A DNA stretch of 64,000 nt. It comes from Apoda limacodes. Its lineage: Eukaryota > Arthropoda > Insecta > Lepidoptera > Limacodidae. Below, in pieces: positions 46,458-57,500 of this stretch. The stretch's first letter is position 1, and every line of letters begins with the position of its first letter. Below the pieces are notes generated by a model. It was not told where the DNA came from and did no database searches. It saw nothing but the letters and a program-made list of their open reading frames with translations. The translations under genes were made by a program, and so were the position numbers. Location of the stretch: NCBI GenBank assembly GCA_946406115.1, contig OX291562.1:7098001-7162000 (forward strand), given 5' to 3'.

Positions 46458-46929
46458 GTTTACTTATTCATCCTCCTACCTCCTTACCCTCCTCCCTTCA
46501 TTCCATTCCATTCTTATTGCCCTTCTCGCCTCTATTTTATTTTTGCTTTTATTTCTGTTTTTATTTCGCTTTTATTTTTATTTTATTTTTATTTTTATTT
46601 TCGTTTTTGTTTTGTTTTGCTTCATTTTTATTTTATTTTAATTTCGCTCTTTTGTTTTGCTTTATTTTTACTTTTGTTTTATTTTGCTTCTATTTTTGTT
46701 TTCTTTTCTGGCGTCTACTCTCGTATTTTATATTTTCTATTTTCTATATCGCTTATGGCGATAATATATTAGCCACAAAGGGGCCTGAAAAGTAGGCCGC
46801 CTTTTTAAATTTCACCGGGGGTGTTTAGCACCCCTGAGCTACTGCCCGGGTCATGGTGGGAGGTAAAATCCCCTCCCCCGACACCCGCACCTCATCACCC
46901 AGCAGGGTGTAAGAGAAGATACCCCGTTG
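46458..46929 (+). other. 3' UTR of the Jockey-like element
   Basis: It has about 170 bp of TTTTA/TTTTG low-complexity DNA (46530-46700), then a GC-rich end with 'gggggtgtttagcacccctg' (a hairpin) and 'aagagaagataccccgttg'. There is no poly-A or short terminal repeat before the target duplication. Confidence 0.7.
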
Positions 46930-47659
46930 GTAGCTCCACGGCAAAGTGCGCGGGAGTTTGTTGAACTAAGCAAAAGGTTAAGAGCGTAATCCACAACGTA
47001 TTGCTTATTTTGTAAAAATTCACGCTCTTACTTTTCATACAATTACAAATACAAATACAAATTTTACACTGATAGATTTTAACTATTTACGTATTATTAA
47101 GAATTATTAAGAATTTAACTCAACTCTGCTTGAGTAAATATCTTACACTACATGTTATTTACGCCTAAACTATTATTTTACATCGTATATTTTATTTTTG
47201 ACAATCCTACATATTAAATCCTTACTGACATTACCTATAGTTACTAAGTTTACACGAGATATTATTTACGAAATACATGCGCTTCCTTAAGTTATTTCTA
47301 CGTTATTTCTTATATATCTTACTATTTATTTAACCTTCTTACTTAAAATGTACATAGTTGAGCAAACCTTATGTACTCTATCTCACATTGCAACGACATA
47401 CTTCTATCCTAGTTGTTGTGACTTTATTTTTCGTCACTTGCAACGTTACAACTTAGTATTATTTATTTATCATATAATTCACAAACCTTACAACTTACTA
47501 ACTTATTATTTTACGTATCGTTTTAGAGCTACCCTATTGTGTCAATACGACTTTATTTATCAAAAATCCTTATTTAAAAATGTTTACATTTTAATCCTTA
47601 TATCCTATCCTATCCTATCCTATCCTTATTTATGTGTTTCGTGTGGTCCGTCGCTAACA
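46930..47659 (-). repeat. BEL/Pao 3' LTR, right segment (includes target duplication 46930-46939)
   Basis: Resumes the LTR at 'gtagctccacggcaaagtgc' and ends TAACA at 47659. It differs from 53336-54060 by one substitution (47568 C versus T) and by five versus four TATCC units near the end. Confidence 0.92.
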
Positions 47660-50600
47660 TTCTCCCCCGCAGTGCGAAGCACTCCATCCTGTTGCGGCGA
47701 CGATGTAGCTGGAACCAACACGACGACACGGCGACTCGGGCGGCGCAGCACTCCTCCATTCGTCTGGATGTCCAGGATCCTCACTCTTCCGTCTGGTCCT
47801 GGGTACGCCTTCAGCACCTTGCCACGTGGCCATGAGTTTCGTGGCAGGTTTGCATCCACGATGAGTACCACGTCGCCTTCCTCTGGGTCGCTCGTAGTCC
47901 TTCCGCTGATCTTTCTCGGCATCAGCGTCGGCAGGTACTCCTTGATCCACCTTCTCCAGAAGTGATCGGTGAGTCGCTGTGCAGTCCTCCAGCTGGCTTT
48001 TCCGACTAGTTCGTGATCGGTAAACTCGCCAGGTGCCATCGTTCCACAGGACCTTCCAATCAGAAAGTGGTTAGGCGTCAAACTTTCTTCATCGTCCGGC
48101 TCCATGCTGAGTTCGGTGAGCGGACGCGAGTTGACGACGTGTTCCACCTCTGTCATCAGTGTGTGCAGTACCTCTTCTGGCGGACTTCTTTCGTGCAGTA
48201 CTGCGGCCAGCGACGTCTTCACGGAGCGTACCATCCTTTCCCATGCGCCCCCCATATTTGGACTTCCTGGTGGTATGAACTTCCACCTTATACCTTTCTC
48301 TAGGGCTGCTTCTTCCAATTCTCGGTTGGCTCCGACGAAGTTTGTCCCGTTGTCGCTGAAGATGACCTTTGGCATTCCTCTTCTCGCTGCCATTCTTCGC
48401 AGCGCCATGATCATGGAGCTAGTGCTTAGTGATGGCACTAGCTCTAAATGTACTGCCCTTGTCGTTAGGCAGGTGAAGAGCGCTCCCCAGCGCTTCTCTG
48501 TTCTCCTGCCGATGGTGACCTGCATTGGCCCGAAGTAGTCCACGGCTGCATTGGAGAAAGGATACGCGTGATGTTGTAGCCTTTCCCCGGGCAGGTCTCC
48601 AGTGGGCGGGATCTGCGGCGAACCTTTCCTGACTTTGCACCATTGACATTGGTAACTGACTGCTTTTACCGCTGTCCTTAGGCCCAAAATCCAATACTTC
48701 TGCCGCAGCTCATTCATTACGGTTGCAGTGTTACCGTGTAAAAACCTTCTGTGATAGTACTGAATTATCAGTTGTACTATCTTATGTTTCCCATCTATTA
48801 CGGGTGGGTTATTTACTGCGTTTTTAAACGTGAACTTTCTTGTTCGACTGCGCAGTTTTATCTTTTCGTTGCTGCCTAGATAAACGTCGATTTTTCGTAG
48901 GCGGCTTGCGTTTTCCAATGGCTTGTTTTCTTTTAAGCATTTCATTTCCTTTGTAAAGCTTTCACTTTGGCTTCTTTTAATTAAATATTCTTCTGCCTTT
49001 TTTTGGAAAGCCTCTTCAATTTTTATAAAATTGTGTTCCTTCTTTCTTTCAATCACCGGCTTGGCTTGTGCTTTCTTCTTATTTTTATTGTGCGGCTTCC
49101 ATGTGACGTCCTTGTCTCGCGCTGTGTTGAACCTCTCGACTTTCTTTTTCAGGACATCGATAAACTGAAACACCCTTGCCATGGTGTTAACCAGTTTCCT
49201 CCAGTTCGAGAATCTTTCTAAGTCTGGTGTTTCCTTTTCTACTGCCTTAATGGTGGTGACCTTGTGACTTGCCTTCTCTTCCAGGTCTTCACTCTTGGCC
49301 AAACCAAACTTTTTGGCGGGCCACTCTTCTTCGCCTCGCCTTAGGAATTCTGGGCCCTGGAACCACCTAGCGGTGTGATTGAAGTCGCTAGGCGTATTCC
49401 GTGTAGCGTCATCAGCCGGATTCATCTTCGTTGGAACCCATCTCCACTCCTGTGGCTTTGTTAGTTCTTCTATTTCTGCCAATCGATGAGCCACGAACGT
49501 CTTGAATCTTCTTGGGTCAGCTTGCACCCACTGAAGTACTGTGCTTGAGTCGGTCCAGTACGTCTTTTGAGTGACCATGAGGTTGAGCTCTTTCTCCACG
49601 GTGGCTGCTAGTCTGCTTCCCAATAAAGCCGCCTGTAGCTCCAGCCTCGGGATTGAGACTGTTTTTGTCGGCGAGACCCTTGCCTTTCCAGCCACCAGCA
49701 CGACGTGTGTTTCACCCTCAGGTCCTCTGGTCCTCCAATATACAGACGCCGCGTATGCCTCTTCGCTAGCGTCTGTGAAGGTGTGCAGCTGCCCTTCTCT
49801 AAAGCGCAGCAATACTCCAAATAGTGATTGGAGTAGATCTGGACCGGGCAGGAGAGCATCATTTAAGCTCTTTCCCTGGAACTTGGCTGCTGCATCGAAG
49901 ACGATTCTGGGCTTCTTTTTTACTGGGTGTTCGACAGCGAAGTGTGGAAGATAGAATGTTCTTCCATCAGTGCCGTTACACGGTGCCTTCTCTGCGTACC
50001 CCTTTGCGAGGAGATTGGTCATTTGGATCTCATATTCCTTTTTCAACTCTTTGTTTTGATCCAGGTTCTTTTCAACGATTTCCAATCTCCTGAAGGCTTG
50101 CTTGCAGTTGTTTGGAAGAACTTCATCTTCTTTCTTCCACAGAAGCCCAGTTTCGTATTGCCCATCAGACAATTTCTTAGTTGTCTTCTCCAGGACTTCC
50201 AGGGCTCTTCTGTCGCTGTCATGGCTCGGCAGCTTGGCTTCAATCCCCAGGGACTCTAATTTAAAGAAGTCTCGAACGATCTCATTGATCTCCTCTTCGT
50301 TCGAGATGCGACAGTGGTTGACAAAATGCACGGCTACTGTTGAAGCAGCGTCACAGCCATGTAGCACCCACCCGAGACTGGTGAGTGAGGCTACGGGCTC
50401 AGACTTCTTCCCCTTCTTCAACCTTCTTGTTACTATGAGTCCCCAGTTGTCTTGCCCGATAAGCAGTTTGGGCTCTTCTTTATCGTAGACCAGCTGATCC
50501 TTAATAGCGCTTAAATGCTGGCAGTTACGGATGTCCTCTATTGCCACCTTCTGTTGCGACAGCTTAAGGTCCTCCATCGTTCGAAGTTCAATTGCCCTCT

Positions 50601-52197
50601 TGTCTCTTCTGTAGGCCCCTTTAATTTTAATTTTCAGACGTTCGGAGCTATTTTTCTTAATTATTTTTCCGCCAACGGTTTCTATTGTCAGAGTCTCTTT
50701 CTTCCCATTGACTCCGATTTGTTCAGCAACCTTTGAGTCCAATAGTGACACCGTTGAGCCCTCGTCCAGAAGCGCCAAGACCCTGGCATGCCCCTTCGGT
50801 CCATATACGTCTACTGGCATTATTTTTAAGTAGACCTTTTCGTTACTTATTGTTGTATGGATTGAAGCGATTTTTTCTTCAGCTTCTTCTTGCTGGCCCA
50901 GTTGGTAACACTGACTGTTGCCTGGTGCTTCTGCTCTGTTTGGCGGCTTCTCTGAATGGAGGGACGTGTGATGCCATCTGCCGCACTTCTTGCATACCGG
51001 CGCTTTGCAATTCAGTCTTGAGTGCCGGAAGCGTAGGCATTTGAAGCATGTCCTTGTTTTCTTCGCTATGTCCCATTTTCCATTCAGGTCAGCCTCTTTA
51101 AAAGTTTTGCAGTCAAGCAAGTAATGATCGCCTTCGCATCCCGTACAGGCGATTTTCTTCCTTTCTTGAGGCGGCTCCCGTACGTTGTTTATTGGTTTGT
51201 GCTCTGGTTCCCAATTTCTCTTCGGTACGCTTGTGGGTTCCCAGGGCTTCCTTGGTTGTGGTGGAACCGCCTTGTAAGTCCTCCTCAGCTCTTCAGGTGG
51301 AGCAAAGTCCCCACAGATGTCGGCTTCTAGTCCGAGGAATGCGTCCAGTAGGATGAGCTCAGGCATTTCTTCATCCCTTCTTTCTCGATGGTACGCAAAC
51401 CAACGGAACTTCATAGAAGACGGCATCTTTTCAGTTAGGCTCTTCAATGTTTCAGGAGAGCTGAGGTATTGACTCTTCTTCAGTGCTTTGATGCTTGCTA
51501 CTGCATTTCGGACCCGGCTTGCAAACTGGCAGATGTCGCTTGGGTTTTCATTGACCCTTGGTAGACTCTTCATCTTCTCTAGCTCAGCTAAGGCCAGGGC
51601 TCCAGGTCTTCCGAATCTTGCTTCCAGTCCCGTCATGACTTCCTTCGGATCTTCGGCGGTGAATAGCAGGCTTTGTACAGCTTCCCTTGCCTTTCCTTGG
51701 ACTGCCCTTCGTAAACGTGCCAGATTCTGCACGTTGGACAAGGATGGAGCTGTATCCTCAAATGACCTTCTAAAAGCCAGCCATTCTTCACAATTGCCAT
51801 TGAAGTATGGAAGTTCGGTGAATCTGGATGCTGCTGCTGTGTCTGGAGCCTTTTCGGTGAGCTTAGCGATAGCTTGGGCCAGCTCTTGGATGTCGCTCTT
51901 CTTTTCTTTGGTTGGAGCTGGCCTTTCGTGATGATGTCTTCGCTTGTCCTGCCTCTCTTCAGTTTGGACAAGCCATTCCTCCACTTCATGGGTCCTTTCG
52001 AAGATCTCTATCTCTTCTTCTTCTTCGGACTCGGCTTCCACTTCTGCTAGCTTTAATCTAGCTTGAGCCAGCTCAACTTCTTTACGAGCCAGCTCCATTC
52101 TAGCACGAGCCTCCGCTTGTCTTCTCTTGTTTGAGCGGACGGACTGCGTATCGATGTCACGGTTCCTCCTTTGGACTTGACCATTCGACGTTGCCAC
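47626..52197 (-). pseudogene. BEL/Pao Gag-Pol polyprotein frame, RT core deleted
   Basis: A 1523-codon open frame. In order: a coiled-coil, Glu/Arg-rich start (about 25-80); DUF1759-type Gag (LPYFNGNCEEWLAFRRSF, about 129-300); Cys/His knuckles (CTGCEGDHYLLDC, CFKCLRFRHSRLNC, CKKCGRWHH, 351-411); protease with ALLDEGSTVSLLD (about 475); and the RT N-terminal part (KKKPRIVFDAAAKF, LNDALLPGPDLLQSLFG). At about residue 803 it jumps to RNase H (FTDASEEAYAASVYW). The YxDD palm and RT core are absent. Integrase follows, with a zinc-binding motif (HRRFLHGN ... CQWC) and D/D/E in AAVDYFGP, FSDNGTNF and GGAWERMV, then a DUF5641-like end. There is no ATG at the frame start (GTG; first Met 52098). The stop lies 34 bp inside the 3' LTR. 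Confidence 0.93.
47660..47670 (-). promoter_or_regulatory. Polypurine tract of the BEL/Pao element
   Basis: The minus strand reads GCGGGGGAGAA directly before the 3' LTR start (TGTTAGCG), the expected plus-strand DNA primer. Confidence 0.75.
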
Positions 52198-52489
52198 TTA
52201 CGGACGTACCCTTTTCTTTGGGCAGCGGTGCAGGCGGTGGCAATGCAGGCCTGGCTGGTACTGCGTTGTTGGTGTCAGCTACGATATTCAGCTCCCCGGT
52301 CTCTTCTGCACTGGTGCTGGGGGGGGCTGTCCTTATTGTCTTCGTAGACTGACTGGTGACGTCAGTACTAGTTTCGGTCGGCGTGCACTGGCTCCAATCT
52401 CTCGATGTACCGCTGCTCTCTCCAGTAGTCTTCGTCTGGGTTGACTCGGTCGTCTTGGAACGCGATGACTCGGATCTTGTGGTCGGCAT
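52157..52489 (-). pseudogene. BEL/Pao first ORF (N-terminal Gag leader), offset by one base from pol
   Basis: ATG at 52489, just after the primer-binding site. It encodes 110 residues rich in Thr, Ser and Pro, starting MPTTRSESSRSK and with ARPALPPPAPLPKEK near the end. It overlaps the start of the long polyprotein frame in another frame (+1), so it is probably the true N-terminus cut off by a one-base indel. A programmed shift is less likely because no slippery site is evident. Confidence 0.7.
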
Positions 52490-52511
52490 GTTCACGGCTT
52501 CTTTTTTTCCC

Positions 52512-52532
52512 AAATCCGGCTCGACAGGACCA
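52512..52532 (-). promoter_or_regulatory. Primer-binding site, tRNA-Tyr-like
   Basis: Six bases inside the 5' LTR the minus strand reads TGGTCCTGTCGAGCCGGATT. Its complement (AATCCGGCTCGACAGGACCA) equals the 3' end of insect tRNA-Tyr as I recall it, except for one extra C. Assignment to tRNA-Tyr is from memory of the family. Confidence 0.6.
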
Positions 52533-52538
52533 GAAAAT

Positions 52539-54060
52539 TGTTACGAACACGCACAGCGGCGACGGGCGTAGGCTAGCTTCCTCGGTTGCTAAAACGAAGC
52601 TACGACAACGAAGCGCCGTAGAAATTAGACAACCGTACGGTAGCTAGCTACTAGACTAGGCCACTGACGTGTTTATAGTGGACTGTATGTTGTGGGCGAC
52701 CGTATTGCGGGCCGGACGGGTGAAGCCGGGTGTCGCACTTGTGAACCGCTGACCACGAAGATTTCTTGAGCGCAAAATAAAATAGCCGAAGTGAAGCTGA
52801 GTCTTCTTGTGAAGAATTTATTTACACTAGAGCACTTATTTTACACTTAATTTCTAGCATAGTTTCTTCCTTTTTCCTAGCAGAGTTTCTTTCTTGAACC
52901 TTCAATTGAGCACTTATTTTCTTGCAGAGTTTCTTCCTTGATTGTTGGTTCTTCCTTTCTTGGTTTCTTGCTGCGAACTGCGACTGCGAACTGACGATGA
53001 CCGCTGGATCGCTCGAGTTTTAAACAATTTCGAACAAAGCGGCAGGCCATAAAATTACCGTTACGGTTGTAAACTATAGCTAGACTACTCTTACAATTCT
53101 TGCTGTCCTTGTCTACAACTCGTTTGTATGGAGGTACATGTTTTTGTTATTTTAAAATATAAAAATGAATTTTCTCTACATTACAATTACTTCCTACAGA
53201 TAGATATTAATTTTACAAACATTATGAAATAGAATTCATACAGATATCTCACAAACTGTGGCTTTAAGAGCCAAAAAATGCAAAGGGCGTCTCGCAAGCG
53301 TATTGCTTATAATTTCAAAATTCACGCCCGGCCTAGTAGCTCCACGGCAAAGTGCGCGGGAGTTTGTTGAACTAAGCAAAAGGTTAAGAGCGTAATCCAC
53401 AACGTATTGCTTATTTTGTAAAAATTCACGCTCTTACTTTTCATACAATTACAAATACAAATACAAATTTTACACTGATAGATTTTAACTATTTACGTAT
53501 TATTAAGAATTATTAAGAATTTAACTCAACTCTGCTTGAGTAAATATCTTACACTACATGTTATTTACGCCTAAACTATTATTTTACATCGTATATTTTA
53601 TTTTTGACAATCCTACATATTAAATCCTTACTGACATTACCTATAGTTACTAAGTTTACACGAGATATTATTTACGAAATACATGCGCTTCCTTAAGTTA
53701 TTTCTACGTTATTTCTTATATATCTTACTATTTATTTAACCTTCTTACTTAAAATGTACATAGTTGAGCAAACCTTATGTACTCTATCTCACATTGCAAC
53801 GACATACTTCTATCCTAGTTGTTGTGACTTTATTTTTCGTCACTTGCAACGTTACAACTTAGTATTATTTATTTATCATATAATTCACAAACCTTACAAC
53901 TTACTAACTTATTATTTTACGTATCGTTTTAGAGCTACCCTATTGTGTCAATACGACTTTATTTATCAAAAATTCTTATTTAAAAATGTTTACATTTTAA
54001 TCCTTATATCCTATCCTATCCTATCCTTATTTATGTGTTTCGTGTGGTCCGTCGCTAACA
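52539..54060 (-). repeat. BEL/Pao 5' LTR, intact (1522 bp)
   Basis: TGTTACGAACACGC at one end and CGTCGCTAACA at the other. A (TATCC)4 run lies near the outer end. An open frame inside (53754-54074) has no support as a gene. Confidence 0.94.
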
Positions 54061-54065
54061 TTTAC
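54061..54065. repeat. Target-site duplication TTTAC, right
   Basis: Matches 40518-40522. The flank continues as a direct repeat of 'tttaccttttgtaa'. Confidence 0.85.
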
Positions 54066-54176
54066 CTTTTGTAAATTTACCTTTTGTAACATTAACAGTC
54101 TTAAGAGAAAAATAATATTTACCTACGATGCGTGTGTGTATGTTAGATCACAAAATTTTGAAAATCCTTATCATTT

Positions 54177-54392
54177 CAACAAACAATAATGTGGAACACT
54201 AAAATAACAACAATGTGAAACACCTAACCAACAACAATGTGGAACACTAAACAAACAACAATATAGAACACTAAATAAACGACAATTTCGAAGTCTAGAC
54301 AAACAAAAATGTGCATCAGTAAACAAACAACATTGCGGCACACAAATTAACAACAATTTGGAACATTAAACAAACAATGTGGAACACTAAAT
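54177..54392. repeat. 24-bp minisatellite, about nine units
   Basis: Variants of 'aacaacaatgtggaacacta' plus AACA. The GTGGAACA motif recurs at 24-bp spacing (54191, 54215, 54239, 54263). Minus-strand translation gives an 8-residue Cys-rich repeat, a by-product of the array and not a gene. Confidence 0.85.
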
Positions 54393-54399
54393 ATTGCAA

Positions 54400-56555
54400 G
54401 TACTGTAGTGGCAAAAAAAGATTGCATACAATCACATCTTCAAGCAGGTCAAATATTTAAGTAATGACACTTTACATTTCTTAGTAAATGATAAAAATAG
54501 AGTATGGCTACAATATTATTCAGAAAATGCCACAAATTCGTTTTACATTTGAATTCCGTTAGGTTACATGAGGTTGCTTTTAGAAGCAAATAACATTCTT
54601 ATCGTTATCGATTCACGGTTAAGCTGAGGACACACTTACATTTTAATTTTAGTATACTCATAAATTAATGTCAAATAGATTTTATTTTACTTAGAGTAAA
54701 ATTAAAAAAGTTAAATTAAAAAATGGTTACATTAAAAATATATTTGTATTTAATGTTATCTTATTTTTATTGAAAAATAATCCTGCCTTTGAAAAGCTGG
54801 ATTATTGAAAATAAAATATTAAAATAAAATTTATGTTAATTGTAAAAATATCCTTTGGACAAAAATTAAGATTGAGTATTTGAAGTTATCGCCTAAATAA
54901 GAATAGTCTTTTGTGATTAGTAAATTACTTTTAACAAAATTTATGATAAACAAGCTTTTATCCGCGGATTCGCCTACGAAAAATTCTGTTATCGCCGACG
55001 AAGTCTTTGATTAGTAGGGAAAAAAAAACTCTAATCATCTCTGTGTAAAGTAAAAGCGACCCGCGGTAAAACCTGCAAAGAAAACTACACCCTAACTGTT
55101 TGCTGTAGGACAAAATATATTTTATCAAACATGCTTCGATATACAATATCATATCTTGCACAAGCTTCTTTGGGATAAATCGTACTTACAGAACAGTATC
55201 AAAGAGTGACCCGCAATGTTTCAGCCGTCCTCTCGCTCGCTTGAGCGGTCAAATATGAATGAAAAATGGGACGAACTTTTTTAAACCTGAACATTGATAC
55301 CTAAAAAGATAACTCATCGAGTTTTATTTAAATTTCGGATATCACAACAAAAATAATGCACCATTAAATTAAATTAAAAAAGAAATCGACATTTGAACGC
55401 GGCCAAATGGCGGCCCAATTACCTAAACTATTTTTATGATGGTCAATACAGGTGTCAATATAATAAGTTTTTTTGCACGCATTTTTGAGAAAAGCACTGT
55501 GCAAGCCTTGGCCACAACTGAACATAAACGGACTCTATAATGCGTGCCTCGGCCCGCATACTTGCGATCGCCCGATTATTCTGCGTTTGCAGGCCGCGGC
55601 AGTAATGTACTATATATGACCCTTTTGCGGTCATTTAGTTGTCTCTGTGCCAAAAGTTAAGTTAAACTGATGCTGCATTATGATGACTTGTTAAAATAGT
55701 GCACTGCAAAATGTATTCCCGTTTTAACTCCTGATCCATACACAACATTACCTTTTCGCTGTCTATTTCAGTACCAAAATTCAGGACAATTAAATGTTTC
55801 AACGTAAAGAAAAGAGTAATAACCCGTGGTACTACCCGCTCCTGTAGGAACTTTCTGTCGAGATATATGTATCCAATGTTCTTCTTTGTTTCATATCCTT
55901 GTGCCAATAATCAGGTCGAATGGATGTTCCGTTATAATGTGAGGGAATAGTTCCCCGCAAAAAATATTGCCGTGAGAACTTTTCCATCCTCACAGCCTAC
56001 GCTTTTCTAGATTAATTGGATGCTAGGTGACGTAAACTGAAAGCGTTTTTCAGTATTGCCTGCGAAACAAATTGTTACCGTGGTAACTAGATTGGGATAA
56101 AATAAATCAGACATTTCATGCAATGTAGCGTTATGACGTCAATAAATAGAAAATAATTAAATTTAAAACCGACTTTTGCATTCATTTATTAGTCAGGATT
56201 AGGATACTTATATTCCTTTAATGTAAGTAGACAAACAAATTAACAATATACATGATTATTTTTCTCGTATCTGCCCTCAGCCTTAGTCCCAGAATGGTTT
56301 TAGATTTGTAACATCTACGTTTTGCGTATAAAATTAAGCGTACATTAGATCTTCCGCACGAAAATATCTTACATATAATTTTATGAAATTGGAATGTTCA
56401 CACCTTTACATTCTTGGTTTGCTTTGTAAAATTTATAATCACTTAAAATATAATATATTCTTTATTGCATGTTTAAAAAACATATACGTTTTTAGGTTTA
56501 TAAAGGTTAAATATTGAAAATTATTTTTTTGCCTACCTTTTGAAAATAGTGATTG
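54400..56555. other. Intergenic region, no supported gene
   Basis: AT-rich, with a less AT-rich part at 55190-55660. The latter holds 'actatatatgacccttttgc' (a TATA-like box at about 55610), but no downstream coding exon is evident. The minus frame at 55662-55907 has no recognisable domain. Confidence 0.4.
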
Positions 56556-56559
56556 TTTA

Positions 56560-57500
56560 TATCACCGTGGTGGCAAACCAGCTTGCGATCCGATGTTAAT
56601 CAGTCACCGTAGCCTGTGGACGGTCGCAACACCAGAGGCGCGCTGTTGACCCTTAAAAAGTATAATTACTCCTTTCTTTAAAAACTACATACAGTAGTAA
56701 TTAGGAAAATTCTTGGCAGGGAGCTCATGCACCTATATGTAATGTGTGAGAATGAATTGCCTGCCGATTGCGACTGCTGCACTTATAATTGAAAGAAGCC
56801 GTGGACTTAATTTCAAACAATACTTCAGAACACAACCCATCTTATTAGTGGTAGAATGTACAGAGGAAGGTAAAGTCTCATTATAGACTTAAAATTGACT
56901 GCCGCTTGTGAGTTTGGAATTGTCGACTCTCAGCTTATCCGTGAACAGAGACAAAAGGGTCATGCAGCAAGAGAGGTGACCGCAATACTCTATGTGGGGC
57001 CTAAGTTGCGAAATTTGTTCAACGGCACACGAAAGGTGAAGTTATGCTTCGCTCTGTTGAGCAGACCAAGTTTCTTGGACGCCTATTAACTTTGTCTTCC
57101 AAATAGTCCCAAAAACTGAATGTTGCAGATATCAACACCAAATATTCTTATTCTCATGAAGATGATATAAGCAGTGTATTCTGAAGTTGTGGAACAATAT
57201 TCAATGGGATTTGCGTCTTCAATGGTTTGAATTGAATCAAACTTTCTATTTCCCAGTCAGGGACCTGTAACAGAGTCAGACAGGTCTTGGTTTTCAAAAC
57301 AACGCTCCTAAAGCTGTCTTCCGCAATCGAACGAGCGGTGTTTATACAACCCGGTTAATAAGTATCTCCGGTACTGTCATCTGCAAACTAATGTGTGACG
57401 TCGATATACAATATTTATCATTGATATGCAGCAGAAACAGCGAAGGAGACAGCACAGAGCCTTGAGGGATGCCAGCCATAATGGCCGTTTAATGATCTAC
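56560..57500 (-). pseudogene. Decayed LINE (copy 10) with RT block and 3' end, minus strand
   Basis: The minus strand near 57490-57410 reads AGIPQGSVLSPSLFLLHIND, the RT 'PQG' block, then a broken ADDSTGD-like region. C-terminal remnants follow to the 3' tail: reverse complements of 'gtagcctgtggacggtcgca' and 'ccgtggtggcaaaccagctt' at 56560-56640. Heavily frameshifted. Confidence 0.75.

Larger units (their letters stand above)
41330..46929 (+). mobile_element. Jockey-like non-LTR retrotransposon, full length (5.6 kb), inserted in the Pao LTR
   Basis: It lies exactly between two copies of 'gtagctccac', a target-primed insertion into the 3' LTR. It has a 5' UTR (41330-41706), ORF1 (nucleocapsid-like), ORF2 (endonuclease and RT) and a 3' UTR of about 470 bp. 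Clade placement as Jockey-like rests on the PRE_C2HC plus three CCHC-type knuckles in ORF1 and an APE endonuclease-RT ORF2 without RNase H. The 3' end has no poly-A. Base composition is markedly GC-richer than the host DNA around it. Confidence 0.9.
40518..54065 (-). mobile_element. BEL/Pao LTR retrotransposon, with nested Jockey-like insertion
   Basis: Boundaries are set by two LTRs (52539-54060 and 40523-47659, the latter interrupted) ending TG...CA, and by TTTAC duplications outside them. Internal DNA on the minus strand has a primer-binding site, a short first ORF, a 1523-codon polyprotein frame and a purine tract (GCGGGGGAGAA). Without the nested element the Pao copy is about 7.9 kb. The reverse-transcriptase core is deleted. 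The LTRs differ by only two substitutions and one 5-bp repeat unit by eye, so the insertion is young. Confidence 0.92.

Noticed and set aside
46450..46795. Phe/Leu-rich hydrophobic frames (46450-46641, 46517-46795)
   Set aside because: They come from TTTTA/TTTTG low-complexity sequence in the 3' UTR of the Jockey-like element.
48104..52352. Many plus-strand frames opposite the Pao polyprotein
   Set aside because: They are antisense shadows of a 1523-codon frame that has clear Gag, protease, RNase H and integrase motifs.
47348..54074. Open frames starting MYIVEQTLCTLSH inside both LTRs (47348-47965 and 53754-54074)
   Set aside because: They are identical because the LTRs are identical. The left one is longer only because it runs into antisense pol. 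The text is AT-driven with no domain.
54171..54356. Cys-rich 61-codon frame on the minus strand
   Set aside because: It is the direct translation of the 24-bp minisatellite; periodicity explains it.
55602..55640. TATA-like promoter
   Set aside because: No coding exon or repeat start follows within reach; the motif alone is common in AT-rich DNA.
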